NCBI RefSeq assembly: GCF_900240215.1
Contig: NZ_LT964681.1
Span: 845,540-909,539, forward strand
Direction: 5' to 3'
From: Raoultibacter timonensis
GTDB lineage: Bacteria; Actinomycetota; Coriobacteriia; Coriobacteriales; Eggerthellaceae
DNA: 64,000 nt
Shown here piece by piece: positions 41,839-51,068 of the stretch. The translations under genes were made by a program, and so were the position numbers. Under the pieces are notes generated by a model, which saw nothing but the letters and a program-made list of their open reading frames with translations, made no database searches and was not told the origin of the DNA. Position 1 is the first letter of the stretch, and every line of letters starts with the position of its first letter.

Positions 41839-43521
41839 ATGGAACTCAATCGACGCGATTTTCTCAAAGGCGCGCTCGTCGCCGGGGCGGCAGCCGCAAG
41901 CGCGAGCATGGTCGCCTGCTCGCCGGCAGGCGACGGCAATGCAAGCGCTGCACCCGATGCGGGAGGCGTGCAGTACCCCGACGGGCTAACCGCACAAGAC
42001 TTCGAGGTTTCGGCAGCGGAGATAACCCCCATCACCGAGTTCTCCGAAGAGAAAACCTACGACGTCGTTGTCGTGGGCGCCGGCACGGGCGGCGTTCCCG
42101 CGGCGCTTTCCGCCCTCGAGGAGGGCGCAACCGTCGCCCTGCTGCAAAAGGAATCGAAAGCCATCGCGCAGGGCGGAACGTGCTCGGGTGTTTTACTCGA
42201 CGAAAGCGACGAGCAGGGAATCGCAAACTACCTGCAGGGTTACCTGGAAGACTGCCGCTGGCGCGCCGATCGAGGCCTTGCTGAAACGTACTGCAAGTAT
42301 TCCGGCGAATCTATCCGCTGGCTTCAGGTTCGCAGCGCCGAAGCGGGATTTCCGCCCTACAACGTTCGCCCGACTGCGGTAACCACGTACGACGACGGCA
42401 GCAAATGCTCGAGACGCAGCATCATGTTCGGCCCCAAGCCGTACAACAACGGCACCATGATCGAGCACCTTGCCGATTATGCAGCAGAACGGGGTGTCGA
42501 GATATTCTATTCGACCCCCGGCGTTCAGCTGATAACCGATGAATCGGGAGCCGTAACGGGCATCGTCGGCAAGCAGGGCAACAGCTACATCAAGTTCAAC
42601 GCCACGAAGGGCGTCATCCTCTCGACCGGCGATTACCAGAACAACCAAAGCCTTGTCGAGCGCTATTGCCCCGACGTCAAGGAATTCGACCGCAAGCAGG
42701 TCAACAAGACAGGCGACGGCATCCTCATGAGCATGGCGGTCGGCGCGGGTTTCGTTCCCGTCGGCCACTCCCACATGATGCACGATTTCGATTCGGGCCC
42801 CATGTACAACGAGCCGTTCCTCAACGTCAACGAAAACGGCGAGCGCTTCATGAACGAAGACTGCGTGTTCGAGGAAATCAACTGCGTCCTACGCAACCAG
42901 CCGAAACCCGGCTGGTACTCGCAGATTTTCGATGACGACTATTTCGAAACCGTCACCGAATGGGGCGGCAAGCCGACCGAAAAAGAAAAGATGAAGCCCT
43001 ACATGCCCGACGTCGAGATGGATCGTTCTGCCGAAAGCGGCGCGAACGTTATCGAAGGCCTCATCGACACGTACTGCTGCGACACCCTCGACGAACTGGC
43101 TGAAAAGCTCGGTATTCCCGCCAATGCCCTGAAGAAATCGGTTGAACGCTACAACGAGCTCTGCGACGCGGGATTCGACGCCGATTTCGGCAAGGCGCAG
43201 AAGTACCTCAAGAAGATCGAGAAGGCGCCGTTCTGGGGCATCCACAAACATGTACGCGTTTCCGCCCTGTGCGCCGGGGTCACCGTGAATGAGAACTACC
43301 AAGCCCTGAACAAAGAGGGCGCCGTTATCCCGAATCTCTGGGTAACCGGCTTCAGCGCGGGCCAGCTGTGCGGCAGCCCCGACTGGTCGATGTATCAGGG
43401 CGGCATGTCGGCAGGCCATTGCATCATGACCGGTCGCATCTGCGGAATCCAAGCCGCAACAGGCGGCAAGCTGGAAGCCTCCAAGCCCGTCACGGAAGAA
43501 GACGTTCTGGCCATCGCGTAA
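41839..43521 (+). CDS. Tat-exported FAD-dependent reductase (third copy)
   Basis: A 560-residue flavoprotein of the fumarate-reductase-like superfamily. It has a Tat signal (NRRDFLKG, 4-11), a lipobox-like Cys (C27 in 'MVAC'), the FAD motif GAGTGG (80-85), and a C-terminal 'NLWVTGFSAGQLCGSPDWSMYQGGMSAGHCIMTGRI' as in FAD-binding domain 2 proteins. No heme or FMN domain is present. It is divergent from the membrane LuxR regulator and followed 162 bases later by an MFS gene, so a system for uptake and reduction or efflux of one compound is possible. The substrate is unknown. Confidence 0.9.
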   Translation: MELNRRDFLKGALVAGAAAASASMVACSPAGDGNASAAPDAGGVQYPDGLTAQDFEVSAAEITPITEFSEEKTYDVVVVGAGTGGVPAALSALEEGATVALLQKESKAIAQGGTCSGVLLDESDEQGIANYLQGYLEDCRWRADRGLAETYCKYSGESIRWLQVRSAEAGFPPYNVRPTAVTTYDDGSKCSRRSIMFGPKPYNNGTMIEHLADYAAERGVEIFYSTPGVQLITDESGAVTGIVGKQGNSYIKFNATKGVILSTGDYQNNQSLVERYCPDVKEFDRKQVNKTGDGILMSMAVGAGFVPVGHSHMMHDFDSGPMYNEPFLNVNENGERFMNEDCVFEEINCVLRNQPKPGWYSQIFDDDYFETVTEWGGKPTEKEKMKPYMPDVEMDRSAESGANVIEGLIDTYCCDTLDELAEKLGIPANALKKSVERYNELCDAGFDADFGKAQKYLKKIEKAPFWGIHKHVRVSALCAGVTVNENYQALNKEGAVIPNLWVTGFSAGQLCGSPDWSMYQGGMSAGHCIMTGRICGIQAATGGKLEASKPVTEEDVLAIA

Positions 43522-43547
43522 CCTCGACTCCCCTCCTCCCGTTGCTA

Positions 43548-43579
43548 GAGGGCCGAGCGATCCTGTTCGCTCGGCCCTC
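43548..43579 (+). terminator. 13-bp hairpin after third FAD reductase
   Basis: GAGGGCCGAGCGA (43548-43560) pairs perfectly with TCGCTCGGCCCTC (43567-43579) around TCCTGT, 27 bases past the stop. No T run follows. Confidence 0.6.
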
Positions 43580-43683
43580 GCAGCGCGCATCAAGGGTTTC
43601 TGCGGCCAGATCGGCTGGCCCGCAGCCGCTCGTTAGTCCGCAACCGCCCGCGATCGCCGTCGCCGATTGCTTCTGGTGATACC

Positions 43684-44913
43684 ATGTGTCGTATCGAATC
43701 AAGAGAATGGATGCTCGTGGTACCCGAAGACGCAAAGCAAACCCTCCGGACGAAAGACTTCGTTCTCATTGCCGCGGTGAACTTCCTCATCTTCAGCAGT
43801 TGGCAGACGTTTCCCTTCGTGCTGCCCGTCTACCTGCAATCCCTCGGTGCGAACGATGCCGCACTCGGCTGGGTGACCGCGATCACCACGGTATCGGCAT
43901 TGCTCGTTCGTCCGTTCTGCGGCATTATCCTCGATCGATTCGGAAGAAAGGGCATCTTTTTAGCGGGCATCGCGTTCATGGGCCTCGCATCGGCATCGTT
44001 CGCCTTCATCCCCGTTGTCGGCATCATATTAGCGCTGCGCTTCGTCCATGGGCTCGCATGGGGCATCACGAGTACTTCGAGCTCGACGGTAGCGAGCGAC
44101 ATCATACCGCCGAAACGCTTCGGCGAAGGCATGGGGCTCTTCGCGCTTTCGGCAAGCCTCGCGTTCGCCATTGCGCCCGGCGTTGCGCTCGAACTGTTTC
44201 ACGCGAACGGCATGGTGCCCGTCGTGATGGTGGCCGTCGCAACGCTGGCCTTGGCGTTCGCTTTCGCCAGCACACTCAAATACCGCACGTTGAAAAAACC
44301 GGCATCGCTGCATCTCGCAAGCATGTTCAACCGATCGTCGGTACTGCCGGCGCTGATCATGCTCTTCATGGGCGCAACATACGGTTCGCTGGTCACGTTC
44401 CTGGCTATCCACGCCTCGTCGCAGGGCGTCGAAAACGTTGGGTTCTTCTTCACCGCCTACGCGATCGCCGTCGCGCTTTCGCGCCCCTTTCTCGGTCGCA
44501 TCGTCGATCGAAAAGGGTACGCGCCGATCCTGTTGCCGGGAATCGTGCTCGTCATAGTGGGGCTTGTGGTTTTATCCCAAGCGCACTCGCTTGGGATGTT
44601 CGTGCTGACCGCTTTTCTCTACGGTTTCGGGTTCGCCGGTTGCAATTCGACGCTGCAAACCATGGCGGTCGCCGACGCCGAGCCCGAGCACCGCGGTGCA
44701 GCGAACGCTACCTTCCTCATCGGCTTCGACGGCGGCATCGGTATCGGATCGGTCGTTTCGGGCTGGATCGCGGCATCGCTCGGCTATGCGGGCATGTACC
44801 TTTGCTTCGCCGCGCTGCCGCTCGTATCGGCTGCGTTGTTTCTCGTGTTCGCACGCAACCGCAAGCCACCCAACCTTGCGCAGGAAGCGAAGGCCGCTCG
44901 GCAACCCCGTTAA
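43684..44913 (+). CDS. MFS transporter (second copy)
   Basis: A polytopic protein of 409 residues if the ATG at 43684 is used, or 400 from the ATG at 43711. Neither has a strong ribosome site (GGTGAT and AAGAG respectively). It has about 12 helices with the MFS loop motif 'GIILDRFGRKGIFLAG' and its second-half copy 'GRIVDRKGYAPIL'. The closest visible resemblance is to staphyloferrin/opine or general drug-type MFS exporters, but no substrate can be named. It is downstream of and in the same direction as the third FAD reductase, separated by a hairpin, and may supply or remove its substrate. Confidence 0.87.
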   Translation: MCRIESREWMLVVPEDAKQTLRTKDFVLIAAVNFLIFSSWQTFPFVLPVYLQSLGANDAALGWVTAITTVSALLVRPFCGIILDRFGRKGIFLAGIAFMGLASASFAFIPVVGIILALRFVHGLAWGITSTSSSTVASDIIPPKRFGEGMGLFALSASLAFAIAPGVALELFHANGMVPVVMVAVATLALAFAFASTLKYRTLKKPASLHLASMFNRSSVLPALIMLFMGATYGSLVTFLAIHASSQGVENVGFFFTAYAIAVALSRPFLGRIVDRKGYAPILLPGIVLVIVGLVVLSQAHSLGMFVLTAFLYGFGFAGCNSTLQTMAVADAEPEHRGAANATFLIGFDGGIGIGSVVSGWIAASLGYAGMYLCFAALPLVSAALFLVFARNRKPPNLAQEAKAARQPR

Positions 44914-45171
44914 GGACGACTGCGCGCGCAGCCGCAAGCCTCCGCGAACTCCGAGGCTACACAGCGCTTTAACCATTAGTTGTACCGCTGCGCGACCTCT
45001 CCCTCACCCAGTTACTCGCATATACAATGGTGGAAAGGCACACGAAGCCGCATACGCACGTCTGTCATCGAATCCCCTGATACCGCCGCCCGAGCGATAC
45101 GAGCGTGCACATCAGAGCGGACGAGCCGACGTATGCATGCGGCTTCATAACGTTCATCAGGAGGATTGCAC

Positions 45172-46002
45172 ATGAGAGGTGTAAGACGGGGTGCGCTTGT
45201 GTTCGCCGCCGTGCTTCTTGCTTTTGCGCTGGCACCGCTGTCCGGCTGTACCGGCAATACCGACAAAGCCAACGCTTCGGGCAGCAGCACGTTGCGCGTC
45301 GGCGTTCGCAGCGACGTTATGAACTTCGGCTATCTCAACGAAGATACGAACAACTACTACGGCTTGGAGATCGACATCGCCGAAGAACTGGCCGATCGGC
45401 TCGGTTACGCAGACGTCGAATTCGTAAGTGTCTTGCCCGAGACGCGCAAGGAGATGCTTCTCGACGGCGAGGTCGATTGCCTCGTTGCCTGCTACTCCAT
45501 ATCCGATACGCGTCTTGAGAATTTCGATTTCTCGCCTGCCTACTACAACGACGCCGCCATCATGATGGTGGAGAACAGTTCGCTCATCACCGATATCGAT
45601 CAACTTAAGGGCATGACGTTCGGCACCATGTCGGGATCGAACACCGCTCCGCAGCTCGCAATCAAGCTCACCGAGATGGGCTTCACCAACGGCGAGGTCG
45701 TCTCCCAAAGCGAAGATGGGGCGGGCGCGCAGTTCGATACGTTCTACCTCCAGCAGATTCCCTCATACCAGGAACTCAGCCAGGCGCTTGAGAGGGGAAC
45801 CATCGATGTGGCATGCATGGACGGAAGCATCGCCAAAACGTACCTCACCGACGATCGCAGCCTTCTCGACACCGAGATCGCAAACCAGCAATACGGCGTT
45901 GCCACGCAAAAGGGCTCTGTCTTAAGCCAGCCGGTCGCAGACGCCATCCAGGCAATGCTCGATGACGGAACCATCGACGCGCTGATCGACAAATGGGATT
46001 AG
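45172..46002 (+). CDS. Amino-acid-type substrate-binding lipoprotein
   Basis: A 276-residue SBP_bac_3-type periplasmic-binding-fold protein. It has a lipoprotein signal ('LAPLSGC', lipid-bearing C26), then 'LRVGVRSDVMNFGY', 'YGLEIDIAEELADRLGY', 'LLDGEVDCLVACYSISDTR' and 'FSPAYYNDAAIMM', the usual polar amino acid binding pattern. GGAGG precedes ATG 45172. No permease or ATPase gene is nearby. Instead, a Cache-Cache-MscS channel gene starts 14 bases after its stop. A role as ligand-presenting partner of that channel, not as an importer component, is inferred from position. The 258 bases before it show no other gene. Confidence 0.88.
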   Translation: MRGVRRGALVFAAVLLAFALAPLSGCTGNTDKANASGSSTLRVGVRSDVMNFGYLNEDTNNYYGLEIDIAEELADRLGYADVEFVSVLPETRKEMLLDGEVDCLVACYSISDTRLENFDFSPAYYNDAAIMMVENSSLITDIDQLKGMTFGTMSGSNTAPQLAIKLTEMGFTNGEVVSQSEDGAGAQFDTFYLQQIPSYQELSQALERGTIDVACMDGSIAKTYLTDDRSLLDTEIANQQYGVATQKGSVLSQPVADAIQAMLDDGTIDALIDKWD

Positions 46003-46016
46003 GAACGGTGCATCGC

Positions 46017-49000
46017 ATGTCAAGAAAACTCAAGGTGAAAACAGCCATCCTCATCGTCGTAGCAGTGGCGAGCTTGGCCGTCATGGCCGTATCGCTTACC
46101 ACGATGCAAAGCAGCCTCTCGCTCGACAGCTATACCGACGAGATGGAGCAGGAGGCGAGCGATCTCAAAATCCTTCTTGCCGAAGCGAACGAAGAGACCG
46201 AGCAGAACACCGTCACCTACGACGAAATATACCAATCGAAAGCCGAAAGCGTCGCTTTCATGGCGAACAACAACGTCGGATTCGAAGCAACCGACGCGAA
46301 GATGGCGGAGTATTGCGAGCTGCTCGACGTCGATAACGTCATGGTCGTCGACCGCGACGGAACGATCGTCGCCAGAGCATATAATTCCCCCCCCCAGAAC
46401 TTCTCCTCAAGCCGATTCAACCAACTCAGAACCGTATTCGATGACGGCGAACCCTCTGCCGCGGTGGAAGTGGAGCTGCCCGAACAGGATTGGTGGGATC
46501 GCTACTACGCCGCCCGCATCGACGATTCCACGATGGTCGTGATCGAGCAGAATCCCGAGGAGCTCTACCAACTTATCGCGGACACGGGATCGACGGCAAG
46601 CGTGCTCAAGAACATCAGCATCGGCCAGCACGGCTATATGTTTGCGGTGTCGGGCCGCGATTACTTGATCGAGTACCACCCGCTGTCGAACCTCGTCGGA
46701 AGCGACGCCCTCGACGGCGGGATCGATGTGACCGACCTTGAAGACGGCGCTTTCACCTGGATGACCCTCGACGGCGAAAAGCTCTATTGCGGCGTGAGCA
46801 AGATCGACGATGCATACTACATCGCTGCGGTTCCCGAAAGCGACATGACCGCGTCGCGCAACGTGACGGTTGGCGTTATCCTCTTCGTGTTCTTTGCGGT
46901 CATGACGATCATCATCACGTACGGCATCTTCGTAATGCAGGAAGACGAACGCCGAGGACACGATTTCGAAGACTACAGCCCTGTCGGGCCTTTGCGCTAC
47001 AACAAGACCATCGGCAAGAAGGCGGCCGTACTGTCGCTGGTGGGATTCCTGGGCATTCTCGTCATATCCTTCTATATGCAAACCCTGTTCGCACTCTCCT
47101 CGGAATCCGTCGCCAACAACGAGCGTGTCAACGAGATCGAAGGCACCATCCAGCGCGCAGAGGCCCGAGCAGGCGAGCTCACCGCACAATACGGCGAACG
47201 TTACCTGAGCAAATGCGAGACGGCCGCCTACATCATCGAGCGCAATCCCGCTCTTGCAACCAGGGACAAACTGCAAGAGCTGGCAGACGTTCTTCAGATC
47301 AAGAGCGTGTTCGTATTCGATGCGGCGGGAACCCTGACGGCAACGAATTCCACGTATACGAACTTTGTGCTGAGCGACGATCCTACCGACCAATCCTACG
47401 AGTTTCGCCAGCTGCTGCAAGGCGTGGAGTACGTTATCCAAGAGCCCCAAGCCGATGAAATCTCAGGCGAGATGGCTCAATACATCGGCGTAGCCCTGTA
47501 CGATGCCGAAGGAGGCACCGACGGCTTCGTACAAATCGGCATCCGTCCGACCCGCCTCGAAAACCTGCTCGCCAGCGTCCAGATCGAAAGCATCCTCGAC
47601 GGCGTGAAAGTGGGCACCGACGGATTCGCCTTCGCCGTGGACAAGGCCGACAACACCTTTGCGTACTTCCCCGACGATCGCTTGCTCGGCAAGGAAGCCT
47701 TGGCTCACGGCATGACCGAATCCCAGCTCAAAGACGGCTACTGCGATTATATAACCATCGATTCCAAGCAATACTACGCCTCGTCGCTCGAGACGGACAA
47801 TTACTATCTCTACGTTGCCGGTACCGAAGGCGAGCTCATGGAAGAGCGCGTACCCCTCACGCTCATAACGGGCGGCATCGCGCTTGCGTGCCTCGTCATC
47901 ATTTTCCTGCTGCTTGCATTCGACCGCGAGTTTTCATTCGCAGGCAAGCCGAAGAACGGGACGGATGCCGAACAGCGCATGATCGACGTGAAGATGCCCA
48001 GCGGGCGCACGATCAAAACGGAATCGGCGGCAAGCCGCTGGATCAACAGGTCGTTCAAGTGGAACGAGAAAACCGCAGAGCAGAAGATTCTCTCGGTCGC
48101 CCAATGGCTCGCTGCGATATCGGTGCTTGCGGTATTTGTAGCCGTAGTGTTCCAGGATCGCATCTTCGGCAGCGGCTCCATCTTCTCCTACATCTTGAGC
48201 GGCGAATGGCAGCGCGGGTTGAACATCTTCGCTATCACCGCCTGCATCATGTTTGCCTGCGTGGCCATGACCGTTGCCACCATCGTCCAAAAGCTCCTGC
48301 GTCTGCTTTCGGGCGTACTCGGAGCACGTGGCGAAACCGTATGCAGGTTAGTGGGGAGCTTCATCAAATACGGAACCATCATCGGCATGCTGTACTACTG
48401 CCTGGCGCTCATCGGCGTTGATACGACGACGCTGCTCGCCTCAGCCGGCATCCTGTCGATCGCAATCAGCTTTGGCGCGAAAGAGCTCGTGTCCGACATC
48501 CTCTCGGGGCTGTTCATCATCTTCGAGGGCGAGTTCCGCGTCGGCGACATCATCATGGTCGGCGATTGGCGCGGCACGGTTGTCGAAATCGGCGTGCGCA
48601 CCACCAAGATCGAAGACGGTTCCAAGAACATCAAGGTCATCCGCAACAGCAACGTGAGCGACGTCATCAACATGACCAAGCAATCGTCCTACGCTTCATG
48701 CGACGTGGGCATCGAGTACGGTGAATCGTTGGAACGCGTGGAGAACATCCTCGCGCAGGAGCTCCCCTTCATCCGCAAGCGCCTGCCGGCCATCCAGGAC
48801 GGCCCGTTCTACAAGGGCGTCGTCTCGCTCGGCGACAACAGCGTGAACATCCGCATCGTCGTCCAGTGCGACGAATCGGACCGCATACAGCTCGAACGCG
48901 ACCTGAACCGCGAGATGAAGCTCCTCTTCGACAAGTACGATATCAGCATTCCGTACCCGCAGGTGGTACTCAACCAACCCGTCGAGTACCGCAAGGCGAC

Positions 49001-49091
49001 TGAAGCCGAAAAGCGCACAGCCGACCTCTTCAACGAAGAGCAGAAGAACGCCGCAAAAGACCTCGGCAACGAGGAGGACGAAGAGCGGTAG
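46017..49091 (+). CDS. Double-Cache sensor fused to an MscS-type channel
   Basis: A 1024-residue membrane protein. TM1 is at 8-32, a first extracellular Cache-like domain at about 35-280, TM2 at 285-307, TM3 at 336-360, a second Cache-like domain at 362-612, and TM4 at 614-636. Then come TM5 (about 692-713), TM6 (735-760) and the MscS pore helix with beta domain ('LLASAGILSIAISFGAKELVSDILSGLFIIFEGEFRVGDIIMVGDWRGTVVEIG', about 803-860). The two Cache units align with each other ('SVLKNISIGQHGYMFAV' and 'SILDGVKVGTDGFAFAV'), so the sensor is duplicated. Start ATG 46017 is likeliest, although the ribosome site is weak. A run of nine C at 46387-46395 lies at codon 124. Ligand-gated channel opening is inference. 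Confidence 0.88.
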   Translation: MSRKLKVKTAILIVVAVASLAVMAVSLTTMQSSLSLDSYTDEMEQEASDLKILLAEANEETEQNTVTYDEIYQSKAESVAFMANNNVGFEATDAKMAEYCELLDVDNVMVVDRDGTIVARAYNSPPQNFSSSRFNQLRTVFDDGEPSAAVEVELPEQDWWDRYYAARIDDSTMVVIEQNPEELYQLIADTGSTASVLKNISIGQHGYMFAVSGRDYLIEYHPLSNLVGSDALDGGIDVTDLEDGAFTWMTLDGEKLYCGVSKIDDAYYIAAVPESDMTASRNVTVGVILFVFFAVMTIIITYGIFVMQEDERRGHDFEDYSPVGPLRYNKTIGKKAAVLSLVGFLGILVISFYMQTLFALSSESVANNERVNEIEGTIQRAEARAGELTAQYGERYLSKCETAAYIIERNPALATRDKLQELADVLQIKSVFVFDAAGTLTATNSTYTNFVLSDDPTDQSYEFRQLLQGVEYVIQEPQADEISGEMAQYIGVALYDAEGGTDGFVQIGIRPTRLENLLASVQIESILDGVKVGTDGFAFAVDKADNTFAYFPDDRLLGKEALAHGMTESQLKDGYCDYITIDSKQYYASSLETDNYYLYVAGTEGELMEERVPLTLITGGIALACLVIIFLLLAFDREFSFAGKPKNGTDAEQRMIDVKMPSGRTIKTESAASRWINRSFKWNEKTAEQKILSVAQWLAAISVLAVFVAVVFQDRIFGSGSIFSYILSGEWQRGLNIFAITACIMFACVAMTVATIVQKLLRLLSGVLGARGETVCRLVGSFIKYGTIIGMLYYCLALIGVDTTTLLASAGILSIAISFGAKELVSDILSGLFIIFEGEFRVGDIIMVGDWRGTVVEIGVRTTKIEDGSKNIKVIRNSNVSDVINMTKQSSYASCDVGIEYGESLERVENILAQELPFIRKRLPAIQDGPFYKGVVSLGDNSVNIRIVVQCDESDRIQLERDLNREMKLLFDKYDISIPYPQVVLNQPVEYRKATEAEKRTADLFNEEQKNAAKDLGNEEDEER
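46387..46395. repeat. C9 homopolymer inside the Cache-MscS gene
   Basis: Nine consecutive C encode part of 'NSPPQN'. Slippage by one base would end the protein early, so the tract could switch the channel on and off. Confidence 0.6.
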
Positions 49092-49150
49092 CGCACGTTC
49101 GCGCCGATCCGCATGCAAGCGCGGGTCGGCGCTTTAAAAGCGCAACAACA

Positions 49151-49181
49151 AGGGGTCGGCGCTATAAAAACGCCGACCCCT
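49151..49181. terminator. Hairpin between convergent MscS and LytTR genes
   Basis: AGGGGTCGGCG (49151-49161) pairs with CGCCGACCCCT (49171-49181) around an AT-rich loop. A partial repeat of the left arm (GGGTCGGCGCTTTA) lies about 30 bases upstream, as if the hairpin arm had been copied. Confidence 0.65.
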
Positions 49182-49204
49182 CGAACAATCACTTCTTTTT
49201 GCTT

Positions 49205-49918
49205 TTACAGCCCGAGCGCCTTCTTGAGTGCGGAAACGCGGCGGCGCGAAACGGGGATCTTCTCATCGGTGCCGTCGAGCGTGAGCAGCAGCGTGCCGCC
49301 CGAAACCGATTCTATCTCCTCGACAAGCGAGAGGTTCACGAGGTAGCCGCGATGCACGCGGAAGAACCCGTGCCCGTCCAAGCGCTTCTCGAGCTGAGCC
49401 AAGCTCACCGTCGAAAAATAGCGGTCGGTATCGGTTTGCAGGTACGCGTAATCGTCGCGCGCCATGACGAAGCGGATCTTGTCGATGCCGATAAGAATCT
49501 TCTTGCCGCCCTTTTCAACCGGGATGCGCTCGGAACGCTGCGCCTTGACGTGCAGCGAAACATGTTCGCGCACACGAGCGATAGCCTGCGAAAGGCGCTC
49601 GGTCTCAACGGGTTTCACCAGATAATCGATCGCGTTCACCTTGAAGGCGTCGAGCGCGAATTCGCTGTAGGCCGTTACGAACACAACGGCGGGCGGAAAC
49701 TTCAGATGCTGCAAAGCTTCGGCTAGTTGCAGACCGGTGGCCTCGGGCATGTTCACGTCGAGAAACATGACATCGCATGGATACTCTTTGAGCTTCTCGA
49801 TGGCCTCGCGCACGCTGGCAGCCTCGGCAACCACTTCGGTCTGGCCGAGCTCGTCAAGCAGGTATTTGAGTTCTGACCGCGCGGGCGCTTCGTCGTCTAC
49901 GATCATTGCTTTCAACAT
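49205..49918 (-). CDS. LytTR-family response regulator
   Basis: A 237-residue protein with an N-terminal receiver (D8-D9, phospho-acceptor D54 in 'FLDVNMP', Lys in 'AIDYLVKPV') and a C-terminal LytTR DNA-binding domain ('IRFVMARDDYAYLQTDTDRYFSTVSLAQLEKRL...FFRVHRGYLVNLSLVEEI'). GGAGG precedes ATG 49918; a longer frame is less likely. No histidine kinase gene is adjacent, so its partner sits elsewhere. LytTR regulators often control surface or cell-wall functions. Its neighbour on one side is the MscS gene and on the other the third Mo-enzyme cluster. Confidence 0.93.
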   Translation of the reverse strand: MLKAMIVDDEAPARSELKYLLDELGQTEVVAEAASVREAIEKLKEYPCDVMFLDVNMPEATGLQLAEALQHLKFPPAVVFVTAYSEFALDAFKVNAIDYLVKPVETERLSQAIARVREHVSLHVKAQRSERIPVEKGGKKILIGIDKIRFVMARDDYAYLQTDTDRYFSTVSLAQLEKRLDGHGFFRVHRGYLVNLSLVEEIESVSGGTLLLTLDGTDEKIPVSRRRVSALKKALGL

Positions 49919-50131
49919 GGGGCCTCCAAATCGCTGCGCAAGGCTGATGTAACAAGTCCCATTATAGAGCAAGTTGAGCCGATCACATGAGAATCACGCG
50001 CAACGCGAAGAATCGGGAATGAGGCGGGCGGTAAGCGGAGGGAAACAGGCCGGTGGCGATTGGGCGACTGCCGCGAAGTCGTGCTACACGCAGTGGCGTC
50101 GATTAGCACCAAAACGCCCTTGCAAACACCA

Positions 50132-50167
50132 GAGGCGGTCGGCCATGCAACGCACACCGACCGCCTC
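50132..50167 (-). terminator. Hairpin after TorD-like gene
   Basis: GAGGCGGTCGG (50132-50142) pairs with CCGACCGCCTC (50157-50167). It is 38 bases beyond the stop of the minus-strand Mo-enzyme operon. Confidence 0.55.
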
Positions 50168-50204
50168 CCGGGCATCATCGCCAAGCCAGCGAACACCTCA
50201 GTAT

Positions 50205-51068
50205 CTAGGCTACCTCGACGAGTTCGTTTTCTTCGATGCCGACAAGCCTGATTTCGTTCAACCGAGCGAGGATGTTTTCAACCGCCGCGAACGCCGAGGG
50301 CGCTTCATAAGACATGTTGCAAGCAACAGCAGCTTCGGCGGAAGAGCCGCCGAGCCAAACAAGGGTTTCTGCCAAAAAAACCTCATCCAACCGGGCAAAA
50401 GCCTGCATCCCTTGGATGAGCTGCGGATACAAGCAAGCCGTCTTCGCGTTGCGAGCGAGCTTTGCGTATTCGGGAATCCAGTTGTTCAAATGGTCTCGAA
50501 CGAACCTGTACTGATCCCCCAGCAAAACGCCGAGATCGCCGAAGCGCCTATCCCGAAAAGCGGTCAGCGATCGATCCGCCAGATGGCCCATAAACGCGCA
50601 CATGGTCGAAACGTGATCGTCGGGTACGTGCTGGAACAGCTTTACCTGAAGACCGTATGATCGGTACGCCTCCCGAATCGTCAGCGTGCTTTTCTGAAAG
50701 ACAGTTGCATCGTGGCTGATGTAGGGAGCCTCCCACGGATAGGCCGGAAGATCGGCAGGCCCCTCGAAAAAGAGCGCATATTCCGTAAATGCCTCATCGA
50801 GAAACGAAGCATCCCTCGCCCTATCGGAAAGGCCGCTGATAAAAACCTCGAGTTTTCCCATTGTTTCGTCTGCATGCGCGTACTCGTTGACTACATCAAC
50901 GGTTATCGTCGAAGCCATCGACTCCAAAAGCAGCGAATTCGGCTCTCCTCCGAAAGCCTTATGAAACAAGGCGAACAAATAGCATCTGCTTACCAGCAGA
51001 GCCTCGAGGGACAGCAGCTCATCGCGAACCGCTGTCTCCTCGATTGCCGAATCCGACTTCTCGCTCAT
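50205..51068 (-). CDS. TorD-family chaperone for the third Mo-enzyme
   Basis: A 287-residue soluble helical protein. It matches the TorD pattern: 'RCYLFALFHKAFGGEPN', 'FTEYALFFEGPADLPAYPWEAPYISHDATVFQKSTL', 'DDHVSTMCAFMGHLA', and 'LGDQYRFVRDHLNNWIPEYAKL'. GGGAG precedes ATG 51068, which overlaps the FeS-subunit stop by 4 bases (ATGA). It is the last gene of the minus-strand operon and would guard the Tat signal of the Mo subunit encoded upstream. Confidence 0.88.
   Translation of the reverse strand: MSEKSDSAIEETAVRDELLSLEALLVSRCYLFALFHKAFGGEPNSLLLESMASTITVDVVNEYAHADETMGKLEVFISGLSDRARDASFLDEAFTEYALFFEGPADLPAYPWEAPYISHDATVFQKSTLTIREAYRSYGLQVKLFQHVPDDHVSTMCAFMGHLADRSLTAFRDRRFGDLGVLLGDQYRFVRDHLNNWIPEYAKLARNAKTACLYPQLIQGMQAFARLDEVFLAETLVWLGGSSAEAAVACNMSYEAPSAFAAVENILARLNEIRLVGIEENELVEVA

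Noticed and set aside
46387-46395. Frameshift or assembly error at the C9 run
   Set aside because: The frame is open across the run and the protein is continuous through both Cache units and the channel, so the given length is consistent with an intact gene.
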